This document shows positions 36,331 to 48,545 of a DNA stretch of 64,000 nt, in pieces. Origin of the DNA: Chrysemys picta bellii (Eukaryota; Chordata; Testudines; Emydidae); contig NC_088796.1 of the NCBI RefSeq assembly GCF_011386835.1, positions 67,345,468-67,409,467 on the forward strand, given 5' to 3'. Numbering within the stretch: the first letter of the stretch is position 1; the number at the start of each line of letters is the position of its first letter. The position numbers were made by a program, and so were the translations under genes. The notes under the pieces were generated by a model that had not been told where the DNA came from, made no database searches, and saw only the letters and a program-made list of their open reading frames with translations.

Positions 36331-37559
36331 CTCCCTGAGCCTGAGCCCCACACACCAAAGTCAGCTGGCACAGGCTAGCTGCAAGTTTTCAACTGCAGTG
36401 TTGACATACCCTAATGGATCAATGCTCAAGTTACTTCATGGTAACTATGTGGAAGAAGTCGGAAGCAAATTTATTTTCGCCTATAGATTTAAAGTACTAC
36501 TAAGGATAGAGATGAGGGTTTCACTTAGTGTATAAAAATGTTTTTAAGTTAGCATTTCTACATACATACGTGCATTCAATAGAGAGATAGAAACATTTAC
36601 ACTGAAATGTCTTGAACTGACCTTGCCTAGTGTCTCCTTTATATAGAGACACTTTAAATGTAGCTATAAAATTAAGAGTGGATGTAATCATTATGGCATG
36701 AGATTTTACAATCAATTTCTACTCTGCATTAAAAGATACAAACCTAAAACAGCATGGGGAAAAGCAAAGATTATAAATATGGAGCAACTGGTTGCGGATT
36801 CTGCTATCGAGTACACATGGACGAACTTAGATTATAGATCAGCATGGTGTCTTTAAAGACAGAATACTCTGAAGTAACTCTTTAAAACAGTTCAAAATGC
36901 TCTCACAAACCAAAGTATCAAAAACAAGGTTTTAAAATGTAAAGCGGTCAATACAAACAGAAGTCGGTCTTCTTAAAATGGAAGTTGTGCACTACTAATG
37001 GTTGTAAGCATCAATCCAATTATCCTAAGCACCACACAAAGACAAAACAAAACACCACCAGGAATGCGGTTGAACTAGGTTGCAACTTTATTAACTAACT
37101 CATTTAGGAACGATCTGGCAACAAGTTACCCAGTACAGGTCATGTTTCCTTTGTAATCCGTTCTGCTTGGTGGAGGACTGCTGTCTCCCTCCCCACCCCA
37201 TTCTTAGACCATTTCTGGGACCTCACTGCCTTTCCTTCTTTCTAGAGTTAAATGGATCAGGAAGCGGGGACCTGTCGCCTTGTTGTATCAGTCTTTAGGC
37301 GCCCTAAACCTATTTCTCTTTTAGTAGATACCTTCTTTTAAGATGCTTCCAATTCGGTTTCATTAGGGAACCTGACTACCTATGGAACAAGTACCTGCAT
37401 TAGGCACCTGCAATGTTGCAACAAAAATGAATCGTATAACCTAACCTACCCACTGAGTCCCTGGGCTGGTGGGAAAGGTGAAGGGAGAAGAAAAAAAAAA
37501 AAAAAAACACCACACCCCACTCACATACATAACATCCTGCCCAGTACAATCTGGCAAGA
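36331..37559. other. Intron, nothing recognised
   Basis: No exon or repeat terminus recognised. An A-run of about 18 occurs at 37490-37507. Confidence 0.4.
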
Positions 37560-37880
37560 GCAGAGTTTCTCAAACTGGGGGTCCCAACCCAAAAGGGAAT
37601 CAACAAGGCTATTGTATGGGGGGGGGGGGTTTGGGGGGGAGTCACCAGACACACAAAAATAGTGATAACCTTTAGCTTCTTTGCTCAGGTTACCATATTT
37701 CAAGTTCCCTAATACAGCAGGGGTTCTCAACCTTTTTCTTTCTGAGGAAGGTGAAGTGGGGAGGGTACAGCAGCAGCGGGTCTCCAACTACCCAGCTCTG
37801 AAGACAATGCCACTGCCAGCAGCACTGCAGAAAAAAGGGTGGCAATGCCATACTGTTGCTTTACACTTTTTGAGAGGTTT
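37560..37880. repeat. Cluster of hAT terminal fragments
   Basis: CAGAGTTTCTCAAACTGGGGG at 37561 and GCAGGGGTTCTCAACCTTT at 37719 are typical hAT (Charlie-like) ends. They are separated by a G-run (37619-37629) and a fragment reading CAGGTTACCATATTTCAA (37686). The inside of the second (GAAGTGGGGAGGGTACAGC, AGAAAAAAGGGTGGCAATGCC) resembles the element at 40584-41117. The pieces are truncated and cannot be bounded exactly. Confidence 0.55.
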
Positions 37881-38511
37881 CTTGTGCCGTTGACTGCAGG
37901 GATAATTATAATGTGCTTCATTTAGTGTTCCTATGAGTACGTACAGTAATTTAATAATCACTTTTTGAGGGGGGGAAAGGAATATTAACCAATTCATCTC
38001 CTACCGCCTTGAGCTACATTACTATTTCATTTGAAATATAGTTAATATTTGCCTTGCAGAAGTTAGCTCCAGCCAAACAAATAGAAGCAGCAAAGTAAAA
38101 ACCATATCCTCACACCAACATTTTTAACTTGAAAGCCTTGTTCTAAAACAGTTTTCCATTTATGTTCAACTACTGTGAGGTAGTTAGATGTCAGTTTTTA
38201 CCCTTTTATAAAATCAGAAACTGTCAGAGCAATTATAAAAATCAAACCAACTAAACAAGCTTGGAAAGTGGAATATTTGTTACTTTTTACTATATTATCA
38301 GACTGAACAATTGCCCAATGGTGAGGAAAACACCCTGCTTTGCCTGTATTTTCTCTCCTGTTTAAAGATAATATAAAAGTAAGCAAGCATGACATTCTAA
38401 TGGGATACGAAACAAAATAGTCCATATGTAATAAGACATGTACATAAAGTAACTAAGTGACAATGTAACTTCTCCCATCTTCTTTCTCTATTGTTTATAA
38501 CTTTCACTTAA
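37881..38511. other. Intron, nothing recognised
   Basis: AT-rich sequence without recognisable elements. Confidence 0.4.
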
Positions 38512-38762
38512 TACAGCAGAACCTCTGAGTTACAAACACCTCATGAATGGAGGTCATATTCGTAACTCTGAAAAAAATGTTATGGTTGCTCTTTCAAAAG
38601 TTTACAACCAAACATTGACTTAATACAACTTTGAAACCTTACTTTGCAGAAGAAAAACCATCTTAATTTAAATGAAACAAGCACAGAAACAGTTTTCTTA
38701 CCATGTCAGGTCTTTTTTTTTTTTTTTAAACTTTCCTTTTTAGTAGTTTAACACAGTACTAT

Positions 38763-39819
38763 TGTGACGTTGCATTCTATATGATTTTATGAAAATATGC
38801 AAATGTAACTGGAATATGCTTCATGCAAAAGGTTTCTTGTAAGGTATCATTACAAAGCTTATAATTACTGAATGATCTTCCTATTTGTATAAATGTATCA
38901 CTCTTGTATCTGAAACTAGAAATATGAACTATAACTCTGAGGGCCTATTGTAATTATGCAAAATGTGAGCCATTAATGGCGGTTTGGAATCTTGATGACT
39001 CATTAACCAGGACAATTAACTGCAGATGGCTGTGTTTTACCTGTAAGTCTTCCTGTATATGTTTGTGCTGGCAAGTGGGTAATGAAGTCTTACAGTGACA
39101 TGTGATCATGTCACCTGAACTGGAATCCATCTTTAACCTAATGCTTTTCCATTGGGGGGTGGGGAGGGACCCGGAGGGACAAAGGATTCCCACCTTATGC
39201 AAAAGATATATAAGTGGGTGGAACAGAGAAAGGAAGCAGCCATCATAAGGAATCCCCTACCTACCACCTGAGCTGGAACAAGGGCTGTACCAGGGGAAAG
39301 GACTGTGCCCAGACTAGGAAGGCATCCAGTCTGTGAAAGAAACTTGCTGAAACATCTCTGAGGGTGAGATCTTATCTGTATTCAGTTTCTTACTTACTGT
39401 ATTTAATAAAATCACTTTTTACTTATTAATTAACCAAGAGTATGTATTAATACCTGGGGGGGAGGGGCAAACAGCTGTGCATCTCTCTCTATCAGTGTTA
39501 TAGAGGGAAAACAATTTATGAGTTTACCCTGTATAAGCTTTGTCAGGGTAAAACCGATTTATTTGGATTTTAGACCCCATTGGGAGTTGGGCATCTGAGT
39601 GTTAAAGATAAGAACACTTCTGTTAGCTGCTTTCAGTCAAGTCTGCAACTTTGGGGCAAGTAATTCAGACCCTGGGTCTGTGTTGGAGCAGATGGGCATG
39701 TCTGGCTCAGCAAGACAGGGTGCTGGGGTCTCGAGCTGGCAGGGAAAGCAGGGGCAGAAGTAATCTTGGCACATCAGTTGACAGTTCCCAAGGGGGTTTC
39801 TGTGATTCAACCCATCACA
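38763..39819 (+). mobile_element. Solo LTR with 5-bp target duplication ACTAT
   Basis: The 1057-bp unit begins TGTGACGTTGC and ends CAACCCATCACA; ACTAT flanks it at 38758-38762 and 39820-39824. A TATA box (TATATAA) lies at 39207-39213 and AATAAA at 39405-39410, so U3, R and U5 can be placed. There is no internal retroviral sequence. It is inserted in a TA-flanked DNA element and is therefore younger than that element. It is antisense to FBXL17. Confidence 0.9.
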
Positions 39820-39831
39820 ACTATACTTTTT

Positions 39832-39864
39832 TTTGGGGGGGGGGGGGAGGGGGGGGGGAGGGGA
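39832..39864 (+). repeat. G-rich low-complexity run
   Basis: Runs of G interrupted by single A (TTTTGGGG..., G-A-G8...). The plus strand could form a G-quadruplex. Confidence 0.85.
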
Positions 39865-39949
39865 AGTCTCTGCTGCTGATTACGTACTTCCAGTTCCAAA
39901 TGAGGTGTGTGGTTGACCAATCTGTTTGTAACTCTGAGGTTCTACTGTA

Positions 39950-40583
39950 CACCATTTAACAGTCAGAAGTTCAGAGCAAAGAATGTGTCTATTTTTTTTG
40001 TAAGGTGCCTCGTATGCTTTTGGTGCTATGAACAGCCAGTCACCAAAAAAACAAAAAAGTTTCTTCTTTCCCTGTTCTTACCCACCAGCCTCATAATGGA
40101 GTTACTCTGCAACATAAGAGGCAACTGAAGTGTATTCATTGGTCCACATTTCATTGCAAAGCAATCTTCTCTCTAAAAGACATTTTGCTACTGGATGGCT
40201 CTGTAATAGCACTGCTTATAACAAATTGTTTGGAACAACCAAAGTCCTATTTATTCCACAGCAAGCTGGACCTAAACTACACCGCAACAGTGCTACAAAA
40301 CTGGAAGATTTTAGACTGACTCTGGATTAAAAAAAAGAAAGGAAGTGTTTACATATGAAAATGAATAATGAAGAAATTACAGAACCTCTGGTATTACTTT
40401 GATATCAAATATAATTTTAAGATATCAAATGAAAATGTAGGGATATGCTACTGATTATTGAACTGGCAACCTACAACTGCATTATAAAAGCTGGAGGGAG
40501 CAATGAAGGTTTTGACTGCTGGGTCAGAGGTAGTTGGGGTTTGTATGGAGGTGATCATGGAATGAGTACATTACCTAGCTGTT
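39950..40583. other. Intron, nothing recognised
   Basis: Short open frames at 39907-40330 show no domain. No repeat terminus seen. Confidence 0.4.
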
Positions 40584-41117
40584 AAAGTGGTTCTCAATCT
40601 TACTTGATCAGGCCCCCTTCTTTGTGTCTGTTGTTTATTCTCCCCCTCCCAAAGTACATATACCACCATCCAACTCTGAAGGCAGAGCAGAGAGCAGCAG
40701 CTGCTGGCCAGGCGCCCAGGTCTGAAGGCAGCATGCACCAGCAGCAACACAGAAGTAAGGGTGGCAATGTGGAAAGTGATTTTTGTAAATATCACTTTTC
40801 ACAGCAGACTTAGCACCCCATTGCCACACTTACTTCTGCACTGCTGATGCCACCCTGGGGCTGACAGCCAGAGTCCAGCCACCTCCAGGTGAGGGACGGG
40901 GTGGGCGAAGGAGAGACTGAGCCTAGTGGTGGGGGTCCGAGCTGCCTCCTTTATACCTACCACCAGGGTGTGCGCCGCCCTTCTGCACGAGCCCCAGCCA
41001 CCTGGGGCTGACAGACCCAAAAAACCACACACACACCCCACACACAGTTCACACCTCCCTTGACACGTTCCCATACTCCCTTGCAAGACCCACCCGCATA
41101 GTTTGAGAAATGCGGGT
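40584..41117. mobile_element. hAT (Charlie-like) non-autonomous relic
   Basis: Starts AAGTGGTTCTCAATCTTAC and ends GTTTGAGAAATGCGGGTT, inverted repeats of the CAGTGGTTCTCAAAC type. The inside repeats GGTGGCAATG and AAGTGATTTTTGTAAATATC themes and is GC-rich to 41040. The 139-codon minus-strand frame here is not a gene. An 8-bp duplication could not be matched. Confidence 0.65.
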
Positions 41118-41344
41118 TTCAAATGATCTTCAATGAAACCATTAACAATGCTGACATTTATACTATAATCACTGGGTTTCAGACCCAATCCAGTGAGAAG
41201 AGTGGGGAAATTCGCCACTTCCAGGTGTTTTTTCAGGCTGCCTCCAGACTTGAGGTAGCTTCACTGGTTTACTACAACTACTATGCACTACTAAGGTGAT
41301 GCAAAGTGGCCATAGGATTCTGACTAGAGGTGGCCAGCAAAGAA

Positions 41345-42315
41345 TTCCCCATGTACAGAAATTAGCTGCTAGCCTAAAGCTGGTGGAGGCAGCACACAGC
41401 GGCTCCTGTGCCAGCCTTAGTCCTAGACTTGCACCCCAGAAATGTGCATCTTACACTGTTTAAGACCCCTCAATCAGAGTAAGCTCATTTATTAGTTTGT
41501 GATTCCTTCACCGAGTATGAACATGCACCAACCTTTGTAATATGAGTAGATTCCTCAAACTTCAGTCAAAAGCACACATGCTTAGGTAAAACATTAAAAT
41601 AAGTTTATTAACTACAGAAAGATTTTAGATGAATGTAAGTGATATAGGCATAGAAGATCAGAATTGGTTAAATAAAGAAATAAAGATAAAATTGCAGCCT
41701 AATTCCTAAACTTTATCAAGCTAAATCAAATTTAAAGCAATAAGGTCTTTCTTACCCAAAAGCCTACAACAGTCTGTGCTAACTAGAAAGTTTGCCAGTT
41801 ATGACCACTCCCCCCAGTTCAATGATGTATCTGTCTTCCAAATGATCTTGTTGCCTTCAGTATATGTGGTGATGGTGGTGGTGATGTGGCCTTATGATGT
41901 CACTGTTCCTTATTTTATACTCTCCTGCAGGTGCTGGAAAAAAAATCTTTGTTGTGTCATAGGGTTAGACATCCCTGCATTCAGTCCTTCATATGAAATG
42001 CATTTTCTTGCTTAGACCTTTTGTGTACATGAGGCTTGACTTGCAAGTCTTGTGTTCACAGTTCCTTTGTTATTTCTAAGGAGCTTATCTGTGGGCATTT
42101 CCGAGACTCACATGTTTCAGTAACAAACTTATAGCAGGATCTCATAACTTCATATACAATGATGATACATACATGTCAATAGGACACTAATTGTCAACAG
42201 ATTATGACTTTTCCAATGGTACCTCACAAGGCATACTTTGTACAAATATATATCATAAGCATATACAAGTGGTGAATATGGGGGTACAGGTTATTTTGAG
42301 GTACAGTGGGTCACA
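41345..42315 (-). mobile_element. Minus-strand LTR-like repeat
   Basis: On the minus strand the unit begins TGTGACCCACTGTACCTC (from 42315) and continues CTTGTGAGGTACCATTGGA and ACATGTGAGTCTCGG, wording I recognise from turtle LTRs. An AATAAAT lies near 41490 on the same strand. The inner end (near 41345-41460) and a 5-bp duplication could not be fixed. No gag or pol frame is present. Confidence 0.5.
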
Positions 42316-43620
42316 GCCGGTCATGAGAAAGGGGTATTTAAAGTGGAGTGGCGCTCCACTATGTCTATCCGCCACTAGCTTAAGGTCAGCAAGGGATCTT
42401 ATGCCACTGCCATAAGTAAGAACAGCTCCAATTTATGCCAGGGCTGGATTGCAGAGTACCAGGGAGCTGCAACCAGCTCCTTGATGTTGCCCCACCTTCC
42501 CTGCATTAACCCACGCTCTGGAGCAGAGAAGAATTCAGCCTGCTGACTAAGCATAATAACATTGCAACTACATTCTCAACTGTTATTTTAGCAAATGAAA
42601 AGGCTAATTTTTGGGTTTTAAAATGACACCTCTGATTCTGGAGTACAATTCTGAAAGAAGGAGTGGATCCCACAGAAGCAGAATCACAGATTAAACAGGG
42701 ACCAGAGTATACTGTTTATGCATTTGATACAAAAGTTGAATTTTTACTAATGAGTTTATTTTCACTGTAAACTTGAAGCTTTCTAGTTTTATTCGTTTTT
42801 TAACATAAAAGTCTGAGATGAGTCCACATGCAATCTCAGCCACCAAGGAGCACTCTATGCTGCACTACTACACAGTTTCATATTAGAAGAAACAGCCAAT
42901 GAAATGTACATATTTTCAACTTCTTAGAGAAAGAAGGGAGTTGCTCTGCAATCTTATAGACTGAAGCCACAACAGAACGTTTAGAATGAAAATAGCTTTT
43001 CTATAGGATGTTAGTCCATAAAACAGTTACAAAGAAGAAAAAGGATATATGTATACAAATTATGTGTCTTGCATTTTTTTTAATTATTTTGCTAGAGAAT
43101 GTGTGATTTGAGGGAAGCAGTCAATGGATAAATCTGTCTACAATGACCCTAATAGAAAATTAAAATTTCAGAAATAAATTGAATTATTGTGTAGCAAAAT
43201 TCTTGGTTTTATGAAAATTCCCTAATGCAAATAGTTAGGATGTCACAAATCAAGGACTATGATTTCAGGTGAGAAATATGAAAATACAATGGGTAAAGAC
43301 AGATGCCGTAATTAAAATAAAACAGGTACACAGAGTGTAAAATTATACAAGGAACTGCATAACCATATATTTACAGTGATTATGCAAATAGCAGCTAGTT
43401 ACACATATACATAAAATAACCTGATGTGCACAACTGCAGTTACTACTTATTGAAATCTACATATGCTATTCTACACAAACTGTGGGTCTTCACATCTGGC
43501 AGAGTTTGTTTTTTCTGGCTTTCCTTGGAGCACCATTAAATCTAACTCTAAGCAAAAAGACAGCCTTTTGGAGAAGAGAAGAGAAAAAAAAAAAAAACCA
43601 CACACCACACACACCTTTTT
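42316..43620. other. Intron, nothing recognised
   Basis: AT-rich sequence without a recognisable element. Confidence 0.4.
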
Positions 43621-43829
43621 TCCCCACCAATGGACTCTGGAGTGTTGGGGGCTGCAGGAAACAGCAGCCAGCACATCCCTTGGCCCACGCCGCATCCTGC
43701 AGCCCCCATTGGCCTGGAACGGCAAACCGATCGGCCAAACCTGCGGACGCTGCAGGTAAACAAACTGTCCCGGCCCACCAGCGGACTTCCCTGACGGGCC
43801 GCGTGCCAAAAGTTGCCGATCCCTGCTCT
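43621..43829. mobile_element. hAT-type terminal relic, GC-rich
   Basis: The right end reads GGGCCGCGTGCCAAAAGTTGC then CGATCCCTGCTCT, the reverse complement of the common hAT start AGCAGGGATCGGCAACTTTTG. The body is GC-rich (CCGCATCCTGCAGCCCCCATT). The left part is cut off by an A-run and a CA-rich stretch. Long overlapping frames on both strands are a composition effect. Confidence 0.7.
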
Positions 43830-44577
43830 ACCCTATTGCTTTCAGCAGTTGCTGGCTTTGATGGTAACAACTTGTCACTTCAGAGATGGCCTCCAATATC
43901 TAGGTCACAAAAGACCCTGTATTACTCTTCAAGAAATGTTACTTTCACAGTTATATCTGCCTTTTATCATCTAAAGAACATTGCTCTACTGGAACCTGAT
44001 TGAGATATAGTTTCACATTTCCAGATTAGACTACTAACTTGTTGTACTTGCAAGTATTTCTGATCAGGCATTACAAAAAACTACACATCTGAAACTTCAG
44101 AGGAAGTGGCACTGATTTCCTGTTACACTCTTACCAATACGTTGTTTAATTATTGCATAAGATTTTGAATGGACTTGACCTGTTCTTATCTTATCTATAT
44201 GGTGCCTGAACACATTTTATAACAAATCTATATCTAGACTGAAGCAGTTTCAAAAAAAAGTCTGCAACAAGTGCAAAAAACACACACTTAACTGGAGTGG
44301 TGTTAGATATGCTGTCCTCCAAGAGGATTAAATCAGTACATACCAAAAGAGTTTTGACATTCAGTTTGTCAGTCAACAGCTGTGTTATCTATAGAGAACT
44401 GAAAATCTCAAATTGGGGAGAAGTTGTTTTAGCAACTTCAAAAAAAGTATTTATTTAGAAATAGCATTCAGAATTGAAATCTAGAGAAAATATTGATGCT
44501 GAAAAGTTGGAAACCGGATAGGACAAAGGACAGCATGAGCATTTTTAAAAACTACATATATTTCAACAAGTACTTAC
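43830..44577. other. Intron flank of the 44.6-kb exon, nothing recognised
   Basis: Includes the donor side of the FBXL17 exon at 44578-44709. No repeat recognised. Confidence 0.4.
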
Positions 44578-44709
44578 TAATTTGTTTTCCTGCATGTATA
44601 TTCTTTGCAACTTCAGACATCCTTTAGCTATAATGATCATTCCTTCATCTGAGATCTTGTAACACTGGCCAAAATGAATGTCTTTCAGTTCTTTGCACTT
44701 TGAGCCCAG
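44578..44709 (-). CDS. FBXL17: FBXL17 coding exon: further leucine-rich repeats
   Basis: This 132-bp minus-strand exon encodes 44 codons from LGSKCKELKDIHF to RIYMQENKL. It continues the leucine-rich repeat array (CYKISDEGMIIIAKGC). The acceptor is TTGCAG ending at 44710; the donor GTAAGT starts at 44577 and matches the consensus exactly. Phase 0 on both sides keeps frame with the upstream exon 10.2 kb away. The next FBXL17 exon (expected to begin with VTDQS from knowledge of the protein) is not visible anywhere from 44577 down to position 1, so the following intron is probably longer than 44 kb. This agrees with the very large introns of FBXL17 in other vertebrates. Confidence 0.95.
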
Positions 44710-45468
44710 CTGCAAGTAAATAAATTAATATGTTAATACTTAAAGAAAAACAGCAAACATACAAGAATATGAACTTATTTGTAGCATGTTTTTGAAGGAT
44801 ATGCTCATCTGGAAAATACACTAGTGTTATTCACAAACAAGAAAAAATGATTGTTGTGTTCCTATAGTCTGATGCAATTGAAGAACCTCTAAGAAGGAGT
44901 TTACAACATTGCCTAGGAAAATCAGATTTTTGACAGGACAACTTTGAGCAGCCCAGGATGATTGTGCCCCACACCAATTCCAAACACATTTGTTTTAATA
45001 TATAATTTTGTTGTAAATACCAGTTTAAAATATATCTTCATTAATTCTAATCCTCCTTAAGCTTTCAGAGGCATACCTAACAAGAATAAAAGCAGTCAAA
45101 ATCAACCAACTTTCTCTTTCATTCTGCAAGTTAGATACTCAAAGCTTAGTTCCAAATGGCAGCCAAGCCTTGAAAAACTCAGGCATAAATAGCCAAAATT
45201 TATAATATAATGGCACATTTGAGATAAAATTACTTGTCAATTGATTAAATAACTAGGTGCCAAAGTAACCACTGAAGAGAAAATGGGGGGTTTATAGGCA
45301 GCAGTTGGGAAAAAGAGTAACTAACTGCAGACCTAGCAGCCAACTGTGCAACCAATGGCAAATAAAAACAACTTCCTGAAAGCAAAGATGACCTCAAAAA
45401 GTTCAGAGATAACAGGCAGTTTTTCCAGAGCCCCTTCATTTACTGACCAGGAAACTTGGTTCAATATA
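44710..45468. other. Intron acceptor side, nothing recognised
   Basis: Minus-strand intron leading to the acceptor at 44710. No repeat or other exon seen. Confidence 0.4.
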
Positions 45469-45656
45469 CACCTCTACCCCGATATAACGCTGTCCTCAGG
45501 AGCCAAAAAATCTTACCGCATTATAGGTGAAACAGCGTTATATCAAAATTGCTTTGATCTTCCAGAGTGCGCAGCCCCACCCCTCTGGAGTGCTGCTTTA
45601 CCACGTTATATCTGAAATCGTGTTACATCGGGTCACATTATATCGGGGTAGAGATG
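45469..45656. mobile_element. TA-flanked MITE, copy 3
   Basis: A 188-bp unit between TA at 45467-45468 and 45657-45658. The ends are CACCTCTACCCCGATATAAC and ...TATCGGGGTAGAGATG. It is the same family as the copies at 14.1 and 32.4 kb, in the orientation of the 32.4-kb copy. It lies about 760 bp upstream of an FBXL17 exon on the gene's strand. Confidence 0.92.
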
Positions 45657-45658
45657 TA

Positions 45659-47390
45659 CTATCACACAGACCCTTGTAAAGAAAATTGAGAACTAACAGC
45701 TCCTGCTGACCATACTTACGCTTGGTGTAAGTAAATAAATATATATGATCCTAAACTGATTTTCAGAGTAATCAGGTGAGTTGAAGAAAACTACAAAAAT
45801 TTTAAAGAGTATTCTTATACCTCTTTTTTCTTTTCATTTTAGTTTCCTTCATTGATGAAAAAGAGCCAAACAGTATTAAATAACCCAGATAATGTACTTG
45901 TATTTCCTGCATGAGAAGCCAAAAAAATGCTCCAATCGATTAGTTTGTTTTCTAAGAACACACATGGAAGAATCTGAACAAAACTCTTATTCATGTGTTT
46001 TAGAAACTCCTCAGATATGGAAGTAAAGAAGTTGTGCAGTCCCATTCAGGACTGCAGCTACAATGTGTTTATATATTTTATAGATATGCAGTAGTGCCTC
46101 TATTAAGGCTAAGATCAGTTTTTCCCTTTTAATAAGGATTCAACTTCTTTATTTCAGACACACCATAAAGTACATCTTCCCCAAACTTTTAGTACTTTGA
46201 GCTGTGGACAAAAAAAAGTTCTGGTGATTTTAAAATAAAATTTGTTAATTTTTTAAAATGTGAGAAACGTGGTTAAAGAGCTGGCTTGCTGTCCTTCAAT
46301 TCAGTTAAATCATTAACCGCATTCAGCCAGCATATATATTTAAAAAACTAGGTTGTAATTAGGAAAGTTAACACCTGTAACAAATTCTGGAAATTTTATT
46401 ACAAGTCTCCTGATATTTAATATTTTACTTAAAGCCCAAGCTTCTGGGGCTGAGAATTTCAGCTCTCATTTAGAAAACAAGTCTTAAGCCCTTATAGTTA
46501 CAAAGAAAAGCCTGAAAAAATGTGACATATATCCTGAAGGCTCAGAAAGCAAAAGGCCAATAAAAAGAACCTAAACGTTTATTTTTTAGAGCTCATGAGT
46601 TAAAACAAACTAATGATTTTTTGTGGACTGATGCGTTAAACAACATTTGATGTTGGATATTCTGTTTCAATTTTTTCTTCTAATATTCCCCATTATTTTT
46701 CATGTACTCAAAAGAGTCACCATTTACCATAACTTAAAATTAGACCAACATTACTGAATGAGATTTAAACTAATCTGGAGATGAGAAGAGACCAGCAGTT
46801 CGGAGAACATCTTTGCGCAATTGTGAATTCCATTTGATTTCATGAACACCAACTATACTTGTAACAGTCAGTGCAGATTAGAACCTCCATTATGTGGCAA
46901 AAAACAGACTGCATGAGAAGCTGAAATAAGGCCATCGACTTTGGACGGTCCTACCCTGCTGGTATAACGAGGGCTGGTGGCTAAGCCACTGACTTTTAAA
47001 GACCCTCTCTGCCAGCACTCTCACTTCCAGGCTGGAGCACAGAAGAAAAACAGCGTAAGAAAAGAAGCAAGTAAAGGTGTCACAGACTGATATTTAAAGA
47101 GAGACGCTTTCTGCACCAGGGAACCATACCATCTCCAAAAAGAGAAGATACACTGGAAGAGTGAGGGCTTGGACTCCTCCCAGGACAATAATCAAAACCC
47201 CCATGAACACTCAGGAGTGCTAAGGACTCTAAGGAGGAATCATATATAGGTTTTTGTTCTTTTGCCTATATCTGTAGGTCTCCTGTGCTGTAGAAGTATG
47301 AAGTGCATGTGTTTTCTTTTCCAAGTGCCTTCTTTTCCAAGACTTGGCAGAACTCCTCCTCTTGCTGGGCACTCCCCAATCTATTGTGTT
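45659..47390. other. Intron, nothing recognised
   Basis: AT-rich to about 46.75 kb. The part at 46.78-47.26 kb is more mixed in composition and might be the inside or flank of an LTR element, but no protein text is readable. Confidence 0.35.
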
Positions 47391-47394
47391 TGGT

Positions 47395-48125
47395 GCCCAC
47401 CTCATTGGGCTCTGTGGGCTTTTTTAACGCTAAGTCTGAACAGAGTCCAGGCACCACCCCTGGCTTAGGGCCTCTAGGCACACTCAGGTTACAGATCCTC
47501 TGCATAGCACCTCCTTCCGAGAATGGAGACTCCGCAGTCCAAATGCTTAGGTTACAGGACCAGTGTTGACCCCTCCAGCTCTCCCCACTGTACTTAAGCA
47601 CATCCTCTCCCAGCAACATAGGCACTTCTGGGTTTACAATTTAATGCTTCCAGGTCACACGATAGTGAAAGTCAGCAAGGACACAGATTTTGCACTGTAG
47701 TCTAAGAATATCAGTAGCTTTACTTAGGTAGCATGAGAAATACATGAAGCTACACAAAATCACACACACACGTCCCAGCCTCAGGTTCCTCACCACTCTG
47801 GAGAGTTCTTTGGGCTTGGTGAATCCTCTGGGGCATCCATGGTCTTTCTCCAGCAACTCATGGCTTCTCTTCAGAATCACGAAGCTTTCTAGGTCAGTTA
47901 GCTTTCTCTGACCTTGGCTGTCCTGCAGTTAAACCAGACCTCTTCTGCTGCTAGGGAAAATATGCTCATCTCTTCCTCTCTCCTGCCAATAGCTTCTTAA
48001 AGTCTCTGAAAGTCTCTCAAATTTATATATTCACCCACCAACCCCAGGTTGTTTCTTTGTGCTGCTCCTGGTGATTTTCCACTCTTTGTTCACTATCCCC
48101 CTTCAGGGAAACTTGATCAACTACA
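47395..48125 (-). mobile_element. Candidate minus-strand LTR-like repeat
   Basis: On the minus strand a TATA-like ATATATAAATTTGAGAG occurs near 48033. It is followed by purine-rich text (GAAGAGATGAGCATATTTTCC) and then CCTAAGTAAAGCTACTGATA near 47735, which looks like an LTR R/U5 region. The possible start TGTAGTTGATCAAG is at the border with the Penelope-like element at 48126. No target duplication was established. Confidence 0.4.
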
Positions 48126-48545
48126 GGTTTCAGAGTGGTAGATGTGTTAGTCTGTATCAGCAAAAATGATGAGGAGTCCTTTTGGCACCTTACAGACTAA
48201 CAAATTTATTTGGGCATAAGCTTTCATGGGCTAGATGTATGGAGTGGAAAATACAAGAGCAGGTATAAATACATGAAAGGATGGGAGTTGCCTTACCAAG
48301 TGTGAGGTCAGTCTAACAAGACAATTCAATTAACAGCAGGATACCAAGGGAGGAAAAATAACTTTTGAAGTGGTAATGAGAGTGGCCCATTTCAGACAGT
48401 TGACAAAAAGGTGTGAGTAACAGTAGCGGGTAATTAGTATTGGGGAAAATAGGTTTAGGTTTTGTAATGACCCAACCACTCGCAGTCTTTATTCAGGCCT
48501 AATCTGATGATGTTCAGTTTGCAAATTAATTCCAGTTCTGTAGTT

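Larger units (their letters stand above)
38514..39947. mobile_element. TA-flanked pogo-like element split by a solo LTR
   Basis: TA at 38512-38513 and 39948-39949 flank ends CAGCAGAACCTCTGAGTTAC and GTAACTCTGAGGTTCTACTG, which are inverted repeats. The left half is 38514-38762. The right half, 39825-39947, holds a G-rich run and TTACGTACTTCCAGTTCC. The middle is a complete solo LTR (38763-39819) with its own target duplication. No transposase is visible, so it is a non-autonomous pogo/Tigger-like copy. Confidence 0.85.

Noticed and set aside
40799..41218. 139-codon minus-strand frame
   Set aside because: It overlaps a hAT relic with recognisable ends; no homologous protein features.
43471..44003. 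Frames of 112-173 codons on both strands
   Set aside because: They overlap a GC-rich hAT relic plus an A-run (Lys or Phe runs in translation); no conserved domain.
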